A stretch of DNA of 64,000 bases, from contig OX326959.1 in assembly GCA_946800325.1 (NCBI GenBank), positions 42,968,551-43,032,550 on the forward strand, read 5' to 3'. A model generated the notes under the pieces. The model was given only the letters and a program-made list of their open reading frames with translations, had not been told where the DNA came from and ran no database searches. Within the stretch, counting starts at the first letter, position 1, and each line of letters begins with the position of its first letter. This DNA is from Luzula sylvatica (taxonomy: Eukaryota > Streptophyta > Magnoliopsida > Poales > Juncaceae). A program made the translations under genes and the position numbers. Below are positions 1 to 11,320 of this stretch, piece by piece.

Positions 1-2
1 AA

Positions 3-1628
3 CTCTTTGAATTTCTCAAAAGTTTCACTTTTGTGACGCATTAAGTATAGATATCCATATCTACTATAATCATCAGTAAAAGTCACGAAGTAGCGATACC
101 CATTTCTAGCCTCGACACTCATCGGTCCACATACATCGGAATGTATGAGAGCCAACACATCTTTCGATCTTTCTCCCTTTTTGGAGAAAGATGTCTTTGT
201 CATCTTACCCATCAAACAAGATTCGCAATTTTCTATTGACTCTGAGTCAAAAGAATCTAGCACTCCATCCTTTTGGAGTCTAGCAATGCGTTTCTCGTTT
301 ATGTGTCCGAGACGACAATGCCATGAGTATGTTTCATTAGTTTGAGTAGTATTTATGTTATAAATGGACTGATTATTGTTGTTATTTTCTAAATCTAAGA
401 CATATAGACCATTTTCAACTAGAACATTACTAAAGAAAATGCCATTCTTGCGAATAAAACAATCATTAGTACCAATAACTAATTCATATCCATCCGCAAC
501 AAGTCTCGAAACAGAAATAATACTCCTACTCAAAGTAGGTACATAACAACAATTATCCAAAAATAAAATAAGTTCATTTGGCAAAGTTAAATCATATGTC
601 CCTTCGGCTAATGCTGCTACCCGAGCTCCATTCCCGACGCGTAAATCAACTTCGCCACGAATCAACGATCTTCTACTTCTTAGGCCCTGCATATTATTAC
701 AAATATGAGTCCCACATCCAGTGTCCAACACCCATGATGATGAAGTAAAGAAATAAGATTCGATAACAAAAATACCTGATGTCGGTGTGTCCAAGGAAGC
801 GGTCTTTTGCTTGCTCTCCCTCAGGAAGATCTCGCAATCACGCTTCCAATGCCCCTCCTTGAGGCAGTGGAAACACTTCTTGTCATCCTTGGCTTTCTTG
901 CCCACAGGCTTAGGCGCAACCTTGTTGCCCTTTGCCTTCCTCTTCTTGTTTTTGTTCCCATTGCTTGGACTCTTCCCATCAACCACCAATACTTCCGAAG
1001 TCCTAGACTTCATGTACCGCGGTTTCTGGTCACTTTCGAATGTTCTGAGCATTCCGAAAAGCTGGGGAATGGTCCTTTTCATGTCTGACATGTGGAAATG
1101 CGAAATGAATGAATCGAAACTCGGTGGCAGTGACAACATGATCAAATCAGTTTGTAACTCCTCCTCGAATTTCATGCCAAGCCTCTCAAGATGATCGAAA
1201 TATCCTTTCATCTTGAGAAGATGCGAGCTAACGGGCGTACCATCTTGCATCTTGCATTGCGTCGCATTGCCAAGAGCTTGATACTTCTCCACCCTTGCTT
1301 GAACCTGAAACATCTCCCTGAGCTGTTTCATAATCTCGTATGCTTCCTGTTTCTCAAACTGGATTTGATATTCAGGAGTCATAGTAGCCAACATGAGGCA
1401 TGTGACATCATTCGAATCGTCCATCATAGTCGTATATTCGAATATGGCATCCCCAGTTGCGTCATCCCCTGGCACAGGAGGGATAGGCGTCTCCAAGACA
1501 TGTGCCTTTCCTTCCTGTTTCAGAACGAATCCCAGATTCCTCTGCCAGTCGAGAAAGTTCTTTCCGTTCATTCGTTCCCTTTCCAAAATGGAACGCAAAC
1601 TAAAGCGGTTGTTACTTGGTAAAGCCAT
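3..1628 (-). CDS. Ty1/copia Gag-Pol, N-terminal part, runs off left edge
   Basis: On the minus strand an uninterrupted frame starts at the ATG at 1628-1626 (MALPSNN...) and stays open for about 542 codons to the window edge. In order it shows a copia Gag domain, a basic linker, a CCHC zinc knuckle (CFHCLKEGHWKRDC, near 815-875), the aspartic protease site DTGCGTH (near 710-730), the GAG-pre-integrase segment with its RLGH motif (near 320), and the start of the integrase core (CGPMSVEARNGYRYFVTFTD, near 50-130). This is the fused polyprotein that packages element RNA, cleaves itself and integrates the cDNA. The absence of any visible stop or frameshift suggests a fairly young insertion. Reverse transcriptase, RNase H and the 3' LTR must lie left of the window. 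Confidence 0.9.
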   Translation of the reverse strand, partial: MALPSNNRFSLRSILERERMNGKNFLDWQRNLGFVLKQEGKAHVLETPIPPVPGDDATGDAIFEYTTMMDDSNDVTCLMLATMTPEYQIQFEKQEAYEIMKQLREMFQVQARVEKYQALGNATQCKMQDGTPVSSHLLKMKGYFDHLERLGMKFEEELQTDLIMLSLPPSFDSFISHFHMSDMKRTIPQLFGMLRTFESDQKPRYMKSRTSEVLVVDGKSPSNGNKNKKRKAKGNKVAPKPVGKKAKDDKKCFHCLKEGHWKRDCEIFLRESKQKTASLDTPTSGIFVIESYFFTSSSWVLDTGCGTHICNNMQGLRSRRSLIRGEVDLRVGNGARVAALAEGTYDLTLPNELILFLDNCCYVPTLSRSIISVSRLVADGYELVIGTNDCFIRKNGIFFSNVLVENGLYVLDLENNNNNQSIYNINTTQTNETYSWHCRLGHINEKRIARLQKDGVLDSFDSESIENCESCLMGKMTKTSFSKKGERSKDVLALIHSDVCGPMSVEARNGYRYFVTFTDDYSRYGYLYLMRHKSETFEKFKE

Positions 1629-2915
1629 GAATTCTACAATTTTGAAAAATAATGTAATTAATAACGTGGTCTTTCATATATTAAAATTCATTTTAAATAA
1701 CTTGAAATACCCATTATTTTATCATTTCAAATAGCCCCCACTATTGAAATGGAGATTTGATACCTTAAATCTCATAATGGACAAGATCCCTATTTAACGT
1801 ATTTCTAAGGTGACTATGGCCAACCACTCAGAAAATACGTCACGTCAGGTAGGACGATGTCTAATCATCTCCAAGACGATTCTTGCTTTATTCGTGAGGT
1901 CCGGTATTGAGTCCAACTCAAAACCAGAGTGTGTGTACCTCACTCCTTGCCCCAGACCCTAGCCTAGCTAGTGAATTGGTCAAGTCCAAACCACAAATGG
2001 AGTATCATTCAATCAGCGAATTGACATGCCAGACTATGGCCATGCAACACGTCAATTCCTAATCAATGCATGCCTTCCTTGCTACGCACGTGTAAATCTG
2101 TGCCAGACTATGGCCATGCAACACAGATAAACAAACACTAGTCTAGAAGGTTCCATTTAGGGAAGCATAAGACTTGATAATTACGTGGGAGGATTTTACT
2201 TTTTATAAAAATCATTTATTTTATTCATTCACAATAACAAATAAAATTATGGTATAGCATATAGGCCTTTTAGTTTTGTGAGCAATCATAAAACCCTAAA
2301 ATTCCCAACCCTAAAACCCAAGATGATTCCTTGCTTCATGTGAAGATCCAATCTTCGTGTCGTGTCGTCTTGCCTTGAAGGTCCTTCTTCAAAACTAAAC
2401 CTATTTTATTTTATTACAACTTTGGAAGACTCACCGGTCCCCACATAATTAAATAAAATACAATTTGGAAAGCTCACCGGCCCCCACACAACACACATTA
2501 CAAGCAACACAAACAATCATCCCCGTTTTAGGCTATATGCTATACCGTATCGAATTTATAAATTGGAAATTTTAAAATTATTGGGCATTTTTGACAGAAA
2601 AAAAAATTGGTTGTCCAGAAAATTGTTCGTTCGAACGAATGTCAGAAAAAAAAATTTCAACTTTTTTTTTTTTTTTTTTTTTTGAACCAGAAATAGGTCC
2701 GTTCGAAGGCAACTCCAAGTTCGTTCGAACAGATCAGTCCGTTCGAACAGATCAGTCCGTTCGAACCGAACACTAGGTTCGTTCGAACAGACCAGTTCGT
2801 TCGAACGAACCCTATTCTGCCAGTTTTTCTAATTTCTGAAATTCAGCCCAAAAATTCTAAAATTTCCTAAATTCGAATTAAATCATCGATTTTCGATGGT
2901 TTTAACGAGCGATTG
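1629..2915 (-). other. 5' leader of the minus-strand copia element
   Basis: About 1.29 kb of non-coding sequence lies between the primer binding site and the Gag start. I see no open frame of note. It contains a poly-T run near 2661-2683 and, at about 2625-2815, seven variants of a self-complementary word of the form GTTCGTTCGAACGAAC. A short block (CCAGACTATGGCCATGCAAC) occurs twice near 2031 and 2103. Confidence 0.75.
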
Positions 2916-2927
2916 CTCTGATACCAC
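2916..2927 (-). other. Primer binding site of the minus-strand copia
   Basis: The minus strand reads TGGTATCAGAGC, the standard plant copia primer site complementary to the 3' end of initiator methionine tRNA. One base (2928) separates it from the LTR terminus. It fixes element orientation (5' end to the right) and the inner LTR boundary. Confidence 0.92.
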
Positions 2928-2928
2928 T

Positions 2929-3520
2929 GTAGGGTTACGCACGCTTCTATCAAAGGGTGCAGCGGAATTAGTCTCGCATGCGTAACCTAATTCTACCGGG
3001 ATCACGCCCTAAAACCAACGAAAAAGGAAGAGTTTCGGAGAATTACCTCGTACAAGTTAGTACGTGTCGATTAGTTCTCCAAATCCGTGAACCTTCTCCA
3101 AGGAATGCTCGTGCAGTCCCTCTACTCGTGTCCACCTTGATTTCGACCGATCGGAAATCGCCAACGCCGTTCTAGTCGACGTCACGATTGAATCTCTCAA
3201 GATCTTTGCTTCAATCTCCCTCTCAATCTCACTAGATCTAATCTAGAGTTTCTGTGGAAGAAAGAGGAAAAACGACGGCGGCTAAACCTAATTTTTCTGA
3301 AAAAGGCTTAGCTTAAAAACGAAATCAGAATTCTGTATATATAGGAAATAAGTTCGTTCACACCTAAATAGTTCGTTCGAACTAACCCTAATCTGATAGT
3401 CACAAATATGTCCGTTCGAACGCACTTAAATAGTTCGTTCGAACGAACCCAATTCTGACTGCAGAATTACCTATTTATATAAATTCTTCCAAGTTAATTC
3501 TTAAGCCATATTTTCTTTCA
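2929..3520 (-). mobile_element. 5' LTR of the minus-strand copia
   Basis: This 592-bp LTR is bounded by TG at 2929 (the CA end on the minus strand) next to the primer binding site, and by CA at 3519-3520 on the side where the interrupted plus-strand element resumes. On the minus strand it begins TGAAAGAAAATATGG and ends CCCTACA. It carries four more of the GTTCGTTCGAAC-type words at about 3345-3455. The outer boundary abuts codons of a different copia reverse transcriptase, so the LTR marks the nested insertion point. Confidence 0.82.
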
Positions 3521-3526
3521 AATGTA

Positions 3527-4894
3527 AACACTTATAAAGCACGGCTTGTGGCGAAAGGTTTCAAACAAATTCAAGGTGTAGACTATGAAGAAACGTTTTC
3601 TCCCGTAGCAATGCTTAAATCCATACGGATCTTACTTGCTATTTCTGCGTATTATGACTACGAGATTTGACAAATGGATGTCAAAACCGCATTCCTTAAC
3701 GGGAACTTAGAAGAGGATGTGTACATGACACAGCCCGAGGGTTTTGTCAATTCAAAGAATCCGGATAAAGTGTACAAGTTGCAACGATCCATTTATGGAT
3801 TGAAGCAAGCTTCTCGGAGTTGGAACATACGTTTCGATGAAGTTATAAGCGAATTTAACTTCGTGAAAAACGTAGAGGAACCGTGTGTATACAAGAAGGT
3901 TAGTGGGAGCCGCGTTGTATTTATTGTACTATATGTAGACGACATCTTGATCATAGGAAACGACATTCCGATGCTTACGGATGTTAAGAAGTATTTAAAT
4001 ACTCGTTTCGCTATGAAAGATTTGGGCGAGGCCGCTTATATATTAGGCGTGAGGATTTATAGAGATAGATCCAAGAAGTTACTCGGCTTGAGTCAAAGCA
4101 CGTACATCGACAAAGTATTGAAACGGTTTTCAATGCAAGATTCGAAGAAAGGACTTCTTCCAATGTCGAGTGGCATATCGTATTCTAAAGCTCAATGTCC
4201 AACATCGAGCAAGGATAAGAATGCGATGAGTATTGTTCCATACGCTTCAGCGGTTGGATCAATTATGTATGCCATGATTTGTACGCGCCCCGATGTGTCG
4301 TATGCATTGAGCTTCGTTTCGCGTTACCAATCTAATCCAGGGGATATGCATTGGATCGCGGTTAAGAAAATCCTTAAGTACTTACGAAGAACTAAGGATC
4401 AATTTCTAATTTATGGTGGAAAGACATCAGGGTTGGTTATTAATGGTTATACCGACGCCAGTTTCCAAATATGTGTCGACGACTTTCGATCACAAAGTGG
4501 ATACGTGTTTTGTCTAAATGGTGGAGCGGTAGTGTGGAAGAGTTCCAAACAACCCATGATAGCAGACTCTGCAACTGAATCGGAGTATATTGCGGCTTCG
4601 GAAGCAGCAAAGGAGGCGGTATGGATAAAGAAGTTTGTGTCCGAACTTGGAGTAGTCTCGAGTATCTCGGAACCTGTGGTTGTGAATTGCGACAATACGG
4701 GAGCGATAGCACAGTCCAAGGAACCGAGGGCACATCATCATTCCAAACACATACTCAGAAAATTTCACTTGATTCGTGAGATTTTAAAACGAAAGGATGT
4801 GATCATTGAAAAGATTGATACTGACAGGAATGTTGCGGACCCGTTTACTAAGCCACTCTCGCAAGCTAAGCACGATACCATGCGAAAGCTATAG
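3527..4894 (+). pseudogene. Copia reverse transcriptase and RNase H, with early stop
   Basis: The frame VNTYKARLVAKGF starts at the insertion boundary and continues through the reverse transcriptase with the catalytic YVDD (near 3937), the RNase H domain (YTDASFQ, SATESEY, NCDNTGAIA) and the typical C-terminal ADPFTKPL. A TGA at 3668-3670 replaces the tryptophan codon expected before QMDVKTAFLNG, so the polyprotein is broken; the remaining 406 codons from the ATG at 3674 are open. It lacks the upstream Gag, protease and integrase. A relic, unlikely to be functional. Confidence 0.9.
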
Positions 4895-6084
4895 GTTTGA
4901 GATACCTAGAGGAGGAAGAGAGTAGTTAGTTATCTAAAACAATAGTTTCGTAGGACGAGATTAGTGTAATAGATTAGTAAACATTGTATCACCCCAAACT
5001 TATCCTATATTAATGCAATTTCGAGATTTTAAAATTTTTCATTTGCATTTATCTTATATGAAAACTGTGTGCGGGTTGTGTAATTTGATTACATGAACCA
5101 TGATTTGAGCTTGTGTGGACGTCGACATAGTTGAGGACTATGTGCAGCGAAACCGTCACACTTGAAGTTTCATTTCTAAACATCCCTAGTCATGATTCAG
5201 TTTGCTTAAGAGTGAAGCATTTACATTATCAGATAATAGACTGAACATGTACACTAGTACGTTGGCCGAGGAGATGATTATGTTTTGCTAATCATAGGAC
5301 AAAGGTGTTTGTCGAATCGGGAACATAGATATATGCTAGGTGACATATATTGGATATGACCGAAGCCGCGAGACCATGACATGGTTTAGTCATTATAGAT
5401 GGACTTGCGACAAGTAGGGTATTAGGTTCTTCATACTTGAGGGGACCATTGATTGCGTTACGTGCGTAACACAATGCTTTGATATGATCTTACGCTCACC
5501 GTAATAGGGAGCTAAAACGGTCATCATTGGGTATTGTCCGAAACACGGAATTCAATGTGAGTCTCCAAGATATGAATTGTTTATTCCGAAAGGAAGAGAT
5601 ATCTCTTAGGCCGCTCGATGAATTGATTAACGAAAACCAAGGCCTTGGTCAATGATATTAACGGTTAATATCGATTGAATTAGTTAAATCAGTTCGGAAA
5701 CGAGGAATAAGTATAGTTAATCAAAATATAAGGATGACTACCACCATGCCTTTTGATTAACGGATATCGGTAACAAGAGAACTAACGACCGCTATTCGAG
5801 ATAAGCACAATGATCACAATCATTCTTCGTGTTAACATGGGTAGCCATGATGGAGTGACTAGATCCCGCTCATGGGCTTGTAGTGCTATGGAAACAGCCT
5901 ACTGCCATCGTTAACCGAACCTACATGGTCACACAGCGAGTCGTACTAAGTCGGGTTTGATTATAAAGTTGGCACATAAGATGTGCATAGCTTGGTATTT
6001 GATACGCGAGCTATATTCTCTAAAATAGTGCATATTGGATATGCATGAGTACCTTTTAGGTAGATCAGAAATTGAGTGGGAGAC
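4895..6084 (+). other. 3' untranslated tail of the plus-strand copia
   Basis: About 1.2 kb lies between the RNase H stop and the LTR. No convincing frame is present on either strand. A purine-rich stretch GAGTGGGAGAC directly precedes the LTR at about 6073-6084 and is the likely polypurine tract that primes plus-strand synthesis. Confidence 0.6.
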
Positions 6085-7072
6085 TGAAGGAAATACAGTT
6101 TCGGATCAACTGTAAAAGTGTACACAAGGGTAAACGAATGTAAGCATACATTCGTGGTCATACCTTTCAGTAAGAAAATCCAATTTGAATGATTCAAATT
6201 GGGTTAGATAGATAATAAGATTATCTGCAACCTTCATGTAGAAATATATTTTGTATGAACGAAGTATCAGTGTCGTTTCTATGAAATACCGAATGGGTGC
6301 AACAGTATGACATACAGTTAGTAAAACAGTCATAACTTTTGCATACAAACTCCAATTACATGCCAAATTGGGTTGTGTAGATAATAAGATTATCTACAAC
6401 TTTCGTGTAGGTTGATTTTCTGTCAGAGAAATTTACCAATTTCGTATGGACAGGATACTGAACAGGTTCGTGCAGTTTTCTGTGTGAAAGAGTGTATATT
6501 GAATATACATGTCTTTTGACCCATCCTAATCCTATATGATATAAATATGATAATTTTCTCTGATCTCTCTATGCTTCATTCAGTCCAATCATTCGGATTA
6601 TTCAGAATATTCCAGAATTATAGAGAGACATCTTTCTAGAGAGTGAAAGGGTGTAAATAGAGAGAACCGAGAAAAGAAGTTTTCAGGTATAGAGAATCAA
6701 TCGATCAAGAAAGTTCGCCGGTGCATCGTCTAGGTAGTTGCACCCGCGACCGACGAACTCCGACTCACGGTGGATACAAGTAGAGGAGCGACACTTGTGG
6801 CTCTTCGGTTGTTATCAACTCGAGGGAGAGAGAAGACGGCCAACGAGCGGTGAAAGACGCGTGGTGTGGGACGCACGAATTGTCACCAAAGTGACAGGAG
6901 AAAGAAGACTAGTAATCGACCCGTCGCGTGCAATCAATTTTGCACTGGTATGAATCTAATCTTCTTATTTGCATCGTACCCTTCGAAGTCATGGCATGAT
7001 CTTGGATTAAGGGAACCGGACCGGACCTACATATCCGCTGCGCGGGCCCGGGGACAGAAAGAATTCCCAACA
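6085..7072 (+). mobile_element. 3' LTR of the plus-strand copia
   Basis: 988 bp beginning TGAAGGAAATAC and ending GAATTCCCAACA; the ends are imperfect inverted repeats. The polypurine tract lies just upstream. A TATA-like ATATAAATATG near 6540 is a candidate promoter. A copy of its first ~46 bp reappears at 54577-54622. Confidence 0.75.
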
Positions 7073-7244
7073 AGCACCTCCTCATCCATTTATCTATTTA
7101 TTTTTATCTCGTATAAAGTTTCTTCTACTAATAAATCATCTAATCAATTAAACAAATTATGTGTATTATATCATTTAATCTAATTTCATCAAAATAATCA
7201 ACTATTGTTTTAGGCTTACCAATTAAGCTCAAGCATCGAAATAT

Positions 7245-7465
7245 TCTACTTTTCCCCCACACTTTCATGATCTCCCAATTAATCCATCATTATCAAAATT
7301 AATTAATAATTATTAAAAATTTAATACGTAATTAACAAATAATTAACAATTCAATTGTTAATAAATATAGATTAACCGTTAATTGAGAGGGAGATAATTA
7401 GGAATTAATTGCCTTGAAATTTGTATCATGAAAGTGTGGTGGAAATGAGGGGGCATGGTAGAAGG
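7245..7465. mobile_element. Short foldback element (MITE-like)
   Basis: An AT-rich 220-bp stretch with inverted arms: CCCACACTTTCATGAT near 7256 pairs with ATCATGAAAGTGTGG near 7425, and the interior continues the palindrome through TTAATTAA-rich sequence. No coding capacity. Target duplications were not resolved. Confidence 0.5.
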
Positions 7466-7563
7466 CCTCAAAAGAAAAAGATGTGAGTATTAGTAAACTC
7501 GACGATGAGTCGCGGTTCTCAACTTGCACGAACAAAGCTGTACACAAAAATGAATGAGGTCAT

Positions 7564-7811
7564 ATATGGTGCCCCTCAAATTCCCCCACAATTCTCTATA
7601 TTACCAATTAATAATTAATTAACATAGTAATTAACATAAATATACTTCATTAATGATTAATTGATATATAATTAAAGTACATATGAGTCAACAATTCTTA
7701 ATCAATATCAATTAATCGTTAATAGAGTGTCTTTTTGTTAATTATCATGATAATTAATTGTTAATTGATGATATAAAGGATGTTGGGGGAATTTGAGAGG
7801 CCTGGTATAAT
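7564..7811. mobile_element. MITE with CCTCAAATTCCCCC terminal inverted repeats
   Basis: The left end TGGTGCCCCTCAAATTCCCC is mirrored by GGGGGAATTTGAGAGGCC on the right; the AT-rich interior also folds. Related ends appear at 53622-53887 and more distantly at 54141-54428, indicating a repeated non-autonomous family. Confidence 0.55.
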
Positions 7812-7842
7812 TATCCAAAATGAATCTATACAATAATAGAAA

Positions 7843-8546
7843 CTAGCTTTATCCCCGCGCAATTGCGCGGGATGTTTTTTATATAATTATTTAAATAGAA
7901 TTAACGCGTGTGCGAATTAACGCACATGCGTTTGAACTAAATTAATCTAGTCATGACATATTTGCAAATATCATGATGTCAATAGATGCATAATGATCAT
8001 GAAATTAGTCTATCACGGATATTATTTTCTAATATAATTTGTATAAATAACATTTGTTCAGGTGTTTCTAAAATCGATTAATATAATCAGGACATATTCG
8101 CAAATTTTAATATGTATGTAAAATAGGAAAAAAAGACCAAATGTAAAAAAGGACCAAAATGTAAAATAAGAAAAAATGATCAAAATGTAAAAAAGGACCA
8201 AAATATAAATTAAAACTAAAAAGTACCAAAGGACCAAAATGTAAAATAAGAAAAAAAGATCAAAATGTAAAAAAGGATCGAAATGTAAATAAAAAAGGAT
8301 CAAAATGTAAATAAAAAAGACCAAAATATAAATTAAAACTAAAAAGACCAAAGGACCAAAATGTAAAATAAGAAAAAAGGATCAAAATATAAAAAAATAC
8401 CGAAATATAAATAAAAAATGATCAAAATGTAAATAAAAAGGACCAAAATGTAAATTAAAACTAAAAATGATCAAAATATAAATAAAAATGACCAAAATGT
8501 AAATTAAAAAATAGTTTTTTTATACAAAAGTCCTTGATGACGTGGA
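7843..8546 (-). mobile_element. Non-autonomous Helitron A
   Basis: The left edge read on the minus strand is a Helitron 3' terminus: hairpin CCCGCGCAATTGCGCGGG, a short spacer, CTAG, then T. The 5' side (right edge) carries CCACGTCATCAAGGAC, shared with copies B and C. No Rep/helicase frame is present, so it depends on another element. The exact 5' base is uncertain by several bases because the shared block extends beyond the expected TC. Confidence 0.72.
8114..8515 (-). repeat. Degenerate ~20-bp minisatellite inside Helitron A
   Basis: Repeated variants of AAAAAGGACCAAAATGTAAA, with GGATCA and ATAAA variants, about 20 bp each, run across this interval. The same unit in reverse orientation fills Helitron B (9141-9580), and it is also found in Helitron C. 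Confidence 0.8.
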
Positions 8547-9106
8547 GGTTTAGAATTGCAAGAAATTTGTTTGATTTATATATAAGATATAATATGGATG
8601 GAATTCTTTTGCACAATTATTTGTTCTTTATTTTTTTTTATCACTTTGTTTGTGATATCATGGATCACTTTATTAGCAACATCTCAATTTTACAACTTAA
8701 TACACAACATATAATTTATAGATTTCCGTGCATCTTTTTAAACAATTTTTAATAATTTGGATCAGACATTTCTACGTGACATACTAATTTGAAGAATACT
8801 CACGATACGCGTCTAGCATGATAATTATATTTTTCATTTTATTACAAAATGATATTTTTATGATGATAATGACCATATTATAATAAAATAAAATTATTTC
8901 ATATTATGGTTGAAAATAACTCATGATAAATATTTTACCACATTAACAATAACATATAATATTCTTTTTTGAAAAATAATATTGTGTCTTCAAATCCAAA
9001 TTTTACTTTTGTTTATATGTCGGGTGTTTGAGGAGAAAAAGAACAAGACAAACATCAGAAATTATAGATAGTTATAAAGTTAGGGAAATTCCCCTCTTCT
9101 TAGCCC
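8547..9106. other. Spacer between two Helitron 5' ends
   Basis: About 560 bp of AT-rich sequence separates Helitrons A and B, whose 5' ends face each other. I see no gene or clear repeat here. Confidence 0.4.
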
Positions 9107-10406
9107 TCCACGTCATCAGGGACCTCTTTGTAAAAAAAAATATTTTTTTTACATTTTGGTCCTTTTTATTTGAAAAAATTACATTTTGGTCGTTTTTTTA
9201 TACATTTTGGTCCTTTTTTATTTACATTTTGATCCTTTCTATTTACATTTGGTCCTTTCAAGTTTGAAAAATTACACTTTGGTCCAGGGGCCTCTTTGAA
9301 AAAAATTTATTTACATTTTGGTCCTTTTTAGTTGAAAAAACTACATTTTTATCCTTTCTATTTACATTTTTGTCCTTTTAAGTTTAGAAACTTACATTTT
9401 GGTCCTTCATTTACATCTTGATCCTCTTTTATTTACATGTCGGTCCTTTTTTACATTTTTGAATTTACTTTATAGTTCTTTTTATTTATATCTTGGTCCT
9501 TTTCAGTTTTTGTTCACACTTTGGTACTTTTTATTAACATTTTGGTCCTTTTTAATTTAAATTTCGGACCTTTTTTACATTATTAATAATTCCTCTCATC
9601 TCATGCCTCCACATCACCACCTTATTATGCCTCCCTATCACCATTTTACTTGGAAAATTTTCAAAAGACTCCTTAAATTTTTAGATATTGTAAAAAACAA
9701 TTAATTTACATATGTATTCATTTAAAAAAAATGCTTTTTTTAATTTTAAAAAATTCTTAATCTTTTTGTAATATATAATAATTAAAAAAAATTACTATAT
9801 GTTATATGTTATATAATTTTAATATTTCATTCATTACAAATATTCGACTTATGTATTATTTTTCTTGAAAAACTAACATAAAATTATAATAAGTTGAACA
9901 ATATTATTAAAAGAACATCTTGCAAATATTTAAAAATAAAATATCATAAACTATTAAAAAATACATAAAAGGAAAACTAAAATAAAAATTAGATGTTTAA
10001 ATAGATATTTTCTATGAATATATTTGCAAGATGTTTATTTATTATGAATAAATAATGGAATATTAAAATTATATAAACAAAATATGTAATAATTTAAAAT
10101 TTTTTAAATCACTACATGTTAAGAAGTGTTTATGAATTTTCTTAAAATTAATAAAAAATAACAAATATAACTTTTAATTATTTCATATGAGATTTGGAGG
10201 GTATTTTGGAAAAAAAATTAATATCATCCATAAGGAGTATTTTAAAATAAAAGTTTGGTAAAAAAAATTGCGCGGGGAAAAAGATAGAGGATTTTTTTAC
10301 AATATCCAAAAAAAATTAGGGGGTTAAAAATATACCAAATCACGGATGTGCGAATAATCATGACAAACTCGAGAACTCCCGCGCAATTGCGCGGGGAAAA
10401 AGCTAG
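9107..10406 (+). mobile_element. Non-autonomous Helitron B
   Basis: About 1.3 kb starting in TCCACGTCATCAGGGACC and ending with hairpin CCCGCGCAATTGCGCGGG, a short spacer and CTAG at 10403-10406 followed by T, the classic Helitron 3' end. Helitron C (34407-35737) is its reverse-complement counterpart over nearly the full length. There is a second, internal GCGCGGGGAAAAAGATAG-like end near 10270. No protein-coding capacity. Confidence 0.78.
9141..9580 (+). repeat. Degenerate ~20-bp minisatellite inside Helitron B
   Basis: Variants of ACATTTTGGTCCTTTTTATT repeat across about 440 bp, with spacing near 20 bp and many substitutions. It is the same family as in Helitrons A and C. Confidence 0.8.
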
Positions 10407-10769
10407 TATATTATAATAATAATCCTTTCTTGAATATTTTAGAAAAAAATGTTATATTTTTTAGACAAGTTATATATTATGAAATTTATTATAATTGTGT
10501 TTTAAATATTTTAAATTATCACAACATGTTAAAAAATATGATTCGTATTATTGAATATTTAATTTTGTGACAATATAATATATACTAAAATTTCTTAAAA
10601 CTATCATTTTGTTTAAAATGTTATGTCATGGTTTACGTGACATGATATATATTTATCTGATTGCTTATCTGTGATTTCTTTAAAATGTTATGTCCTTGTA
10701 AACAAAAATAGATTATATGAAAATTGAGGGGATAAAATTACACTAACTCAGGATCAAATTTAGACTTTT
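10407..10769. other. AT-rich intergenic stretch
   Basis: No gene, structured RNA or clear repeat boundary recognised. Confidence 0.3.
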
Positions 10770-11320
10770 GAACCAATGTAATAAAGATTTTATTTTTATT
10801 TTTGGTCCCTTTAATTTCCAACAAAAATTCAATCAAGTTCTTTGTCTTTTTAATTTTATCAATCATCGCCACTTACTTTTTTTAATTTGATTCAATTGAG
10901 TCATTCCTTCCATTAATTAACGAATGTATCGTTAATTTGTGACGTGACAATAATGATATGAAATATTTAATGTCATGACAGTCAATATCATGTCATATTT
11001 GATGACGTGACAACATAAAATATTATTAAAATATAATTTTAATAGATTCAAATTCAATAAATTTATAAATAAAATAATATATGAAATCACGTCATTAAAT
11101 ATGACATGTTATTAATTGTCACATTATTAAATATATTATGTTATAAATTGTTATCTCACAATTTAACGATCCAGTCATTAGTTATTGGATGACAAATTCC
11201 AAATTAAAAAGATAAAAAGTTTAATTGATTAAATTAAAATATTAGAAAATTGATTGAATTTTTTATAAAAAAAAAAATAGATTGATCAAATTAAAATATC
11301 AGAGATCTATTAGAGATTTG
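10770..11320. mobile_element. Foldback element
   Basis: Two arms pair as imperfect inverted repeats: sequence around 10905-11035 (ATCGTTAATTTGTGACGTGA, then ATCATGTCATATTTGATGAC) is mirrored around 11080-11200. Outer arms rich in AATTTGATTCAATTGA also pair. No coding capacity; probably a decayed MITE or MULE-type foldback. Confidence 0.45.

Larger units (their letters stand above)
3521..7072 (+). mobile_element. 3' half of a decayed plus-strand copia element
   Basis: After the minus-strand LTR the sequence enters a copia reverse transcriptase in mid-domain, runs through RNase H to a stop at 4894, then a 1.19-kb untranslated tail, and ends in an LTR at 6085-7072. Its 5' half is presumably left of the window, displaced by the nested insertion. 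The next five bases (AGCAC, 7073-7077) are the expected right-hand target duplication; the partner is not visible. Confidence 0.8.

Noticed and set aside
787..1734. Several plus-strand open frames of 90-140 codons
   Set aside because: They are the antisense of the copia Gag domain; the minus strand carries the recognisable zinc knuckle and protease motifs.
4895..6084. Extra envelope-like gene between RNase H and the LTR of the plus-strand copia
   Set aside because: No frame with recognisable content or adequate length is present.
8058..8351. Hydrophobic 97-codon minus-strand frame resembling a membrane protein
   Set aside because: It is the translation of the AT-rich minisatellite inside Helitron A.
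9141..9580. CRISPR-like array of ~20-bp repeats
   Set aside because: Units are degenerate, lack constant-length unique spacers, and lie inside a plant Helitron.
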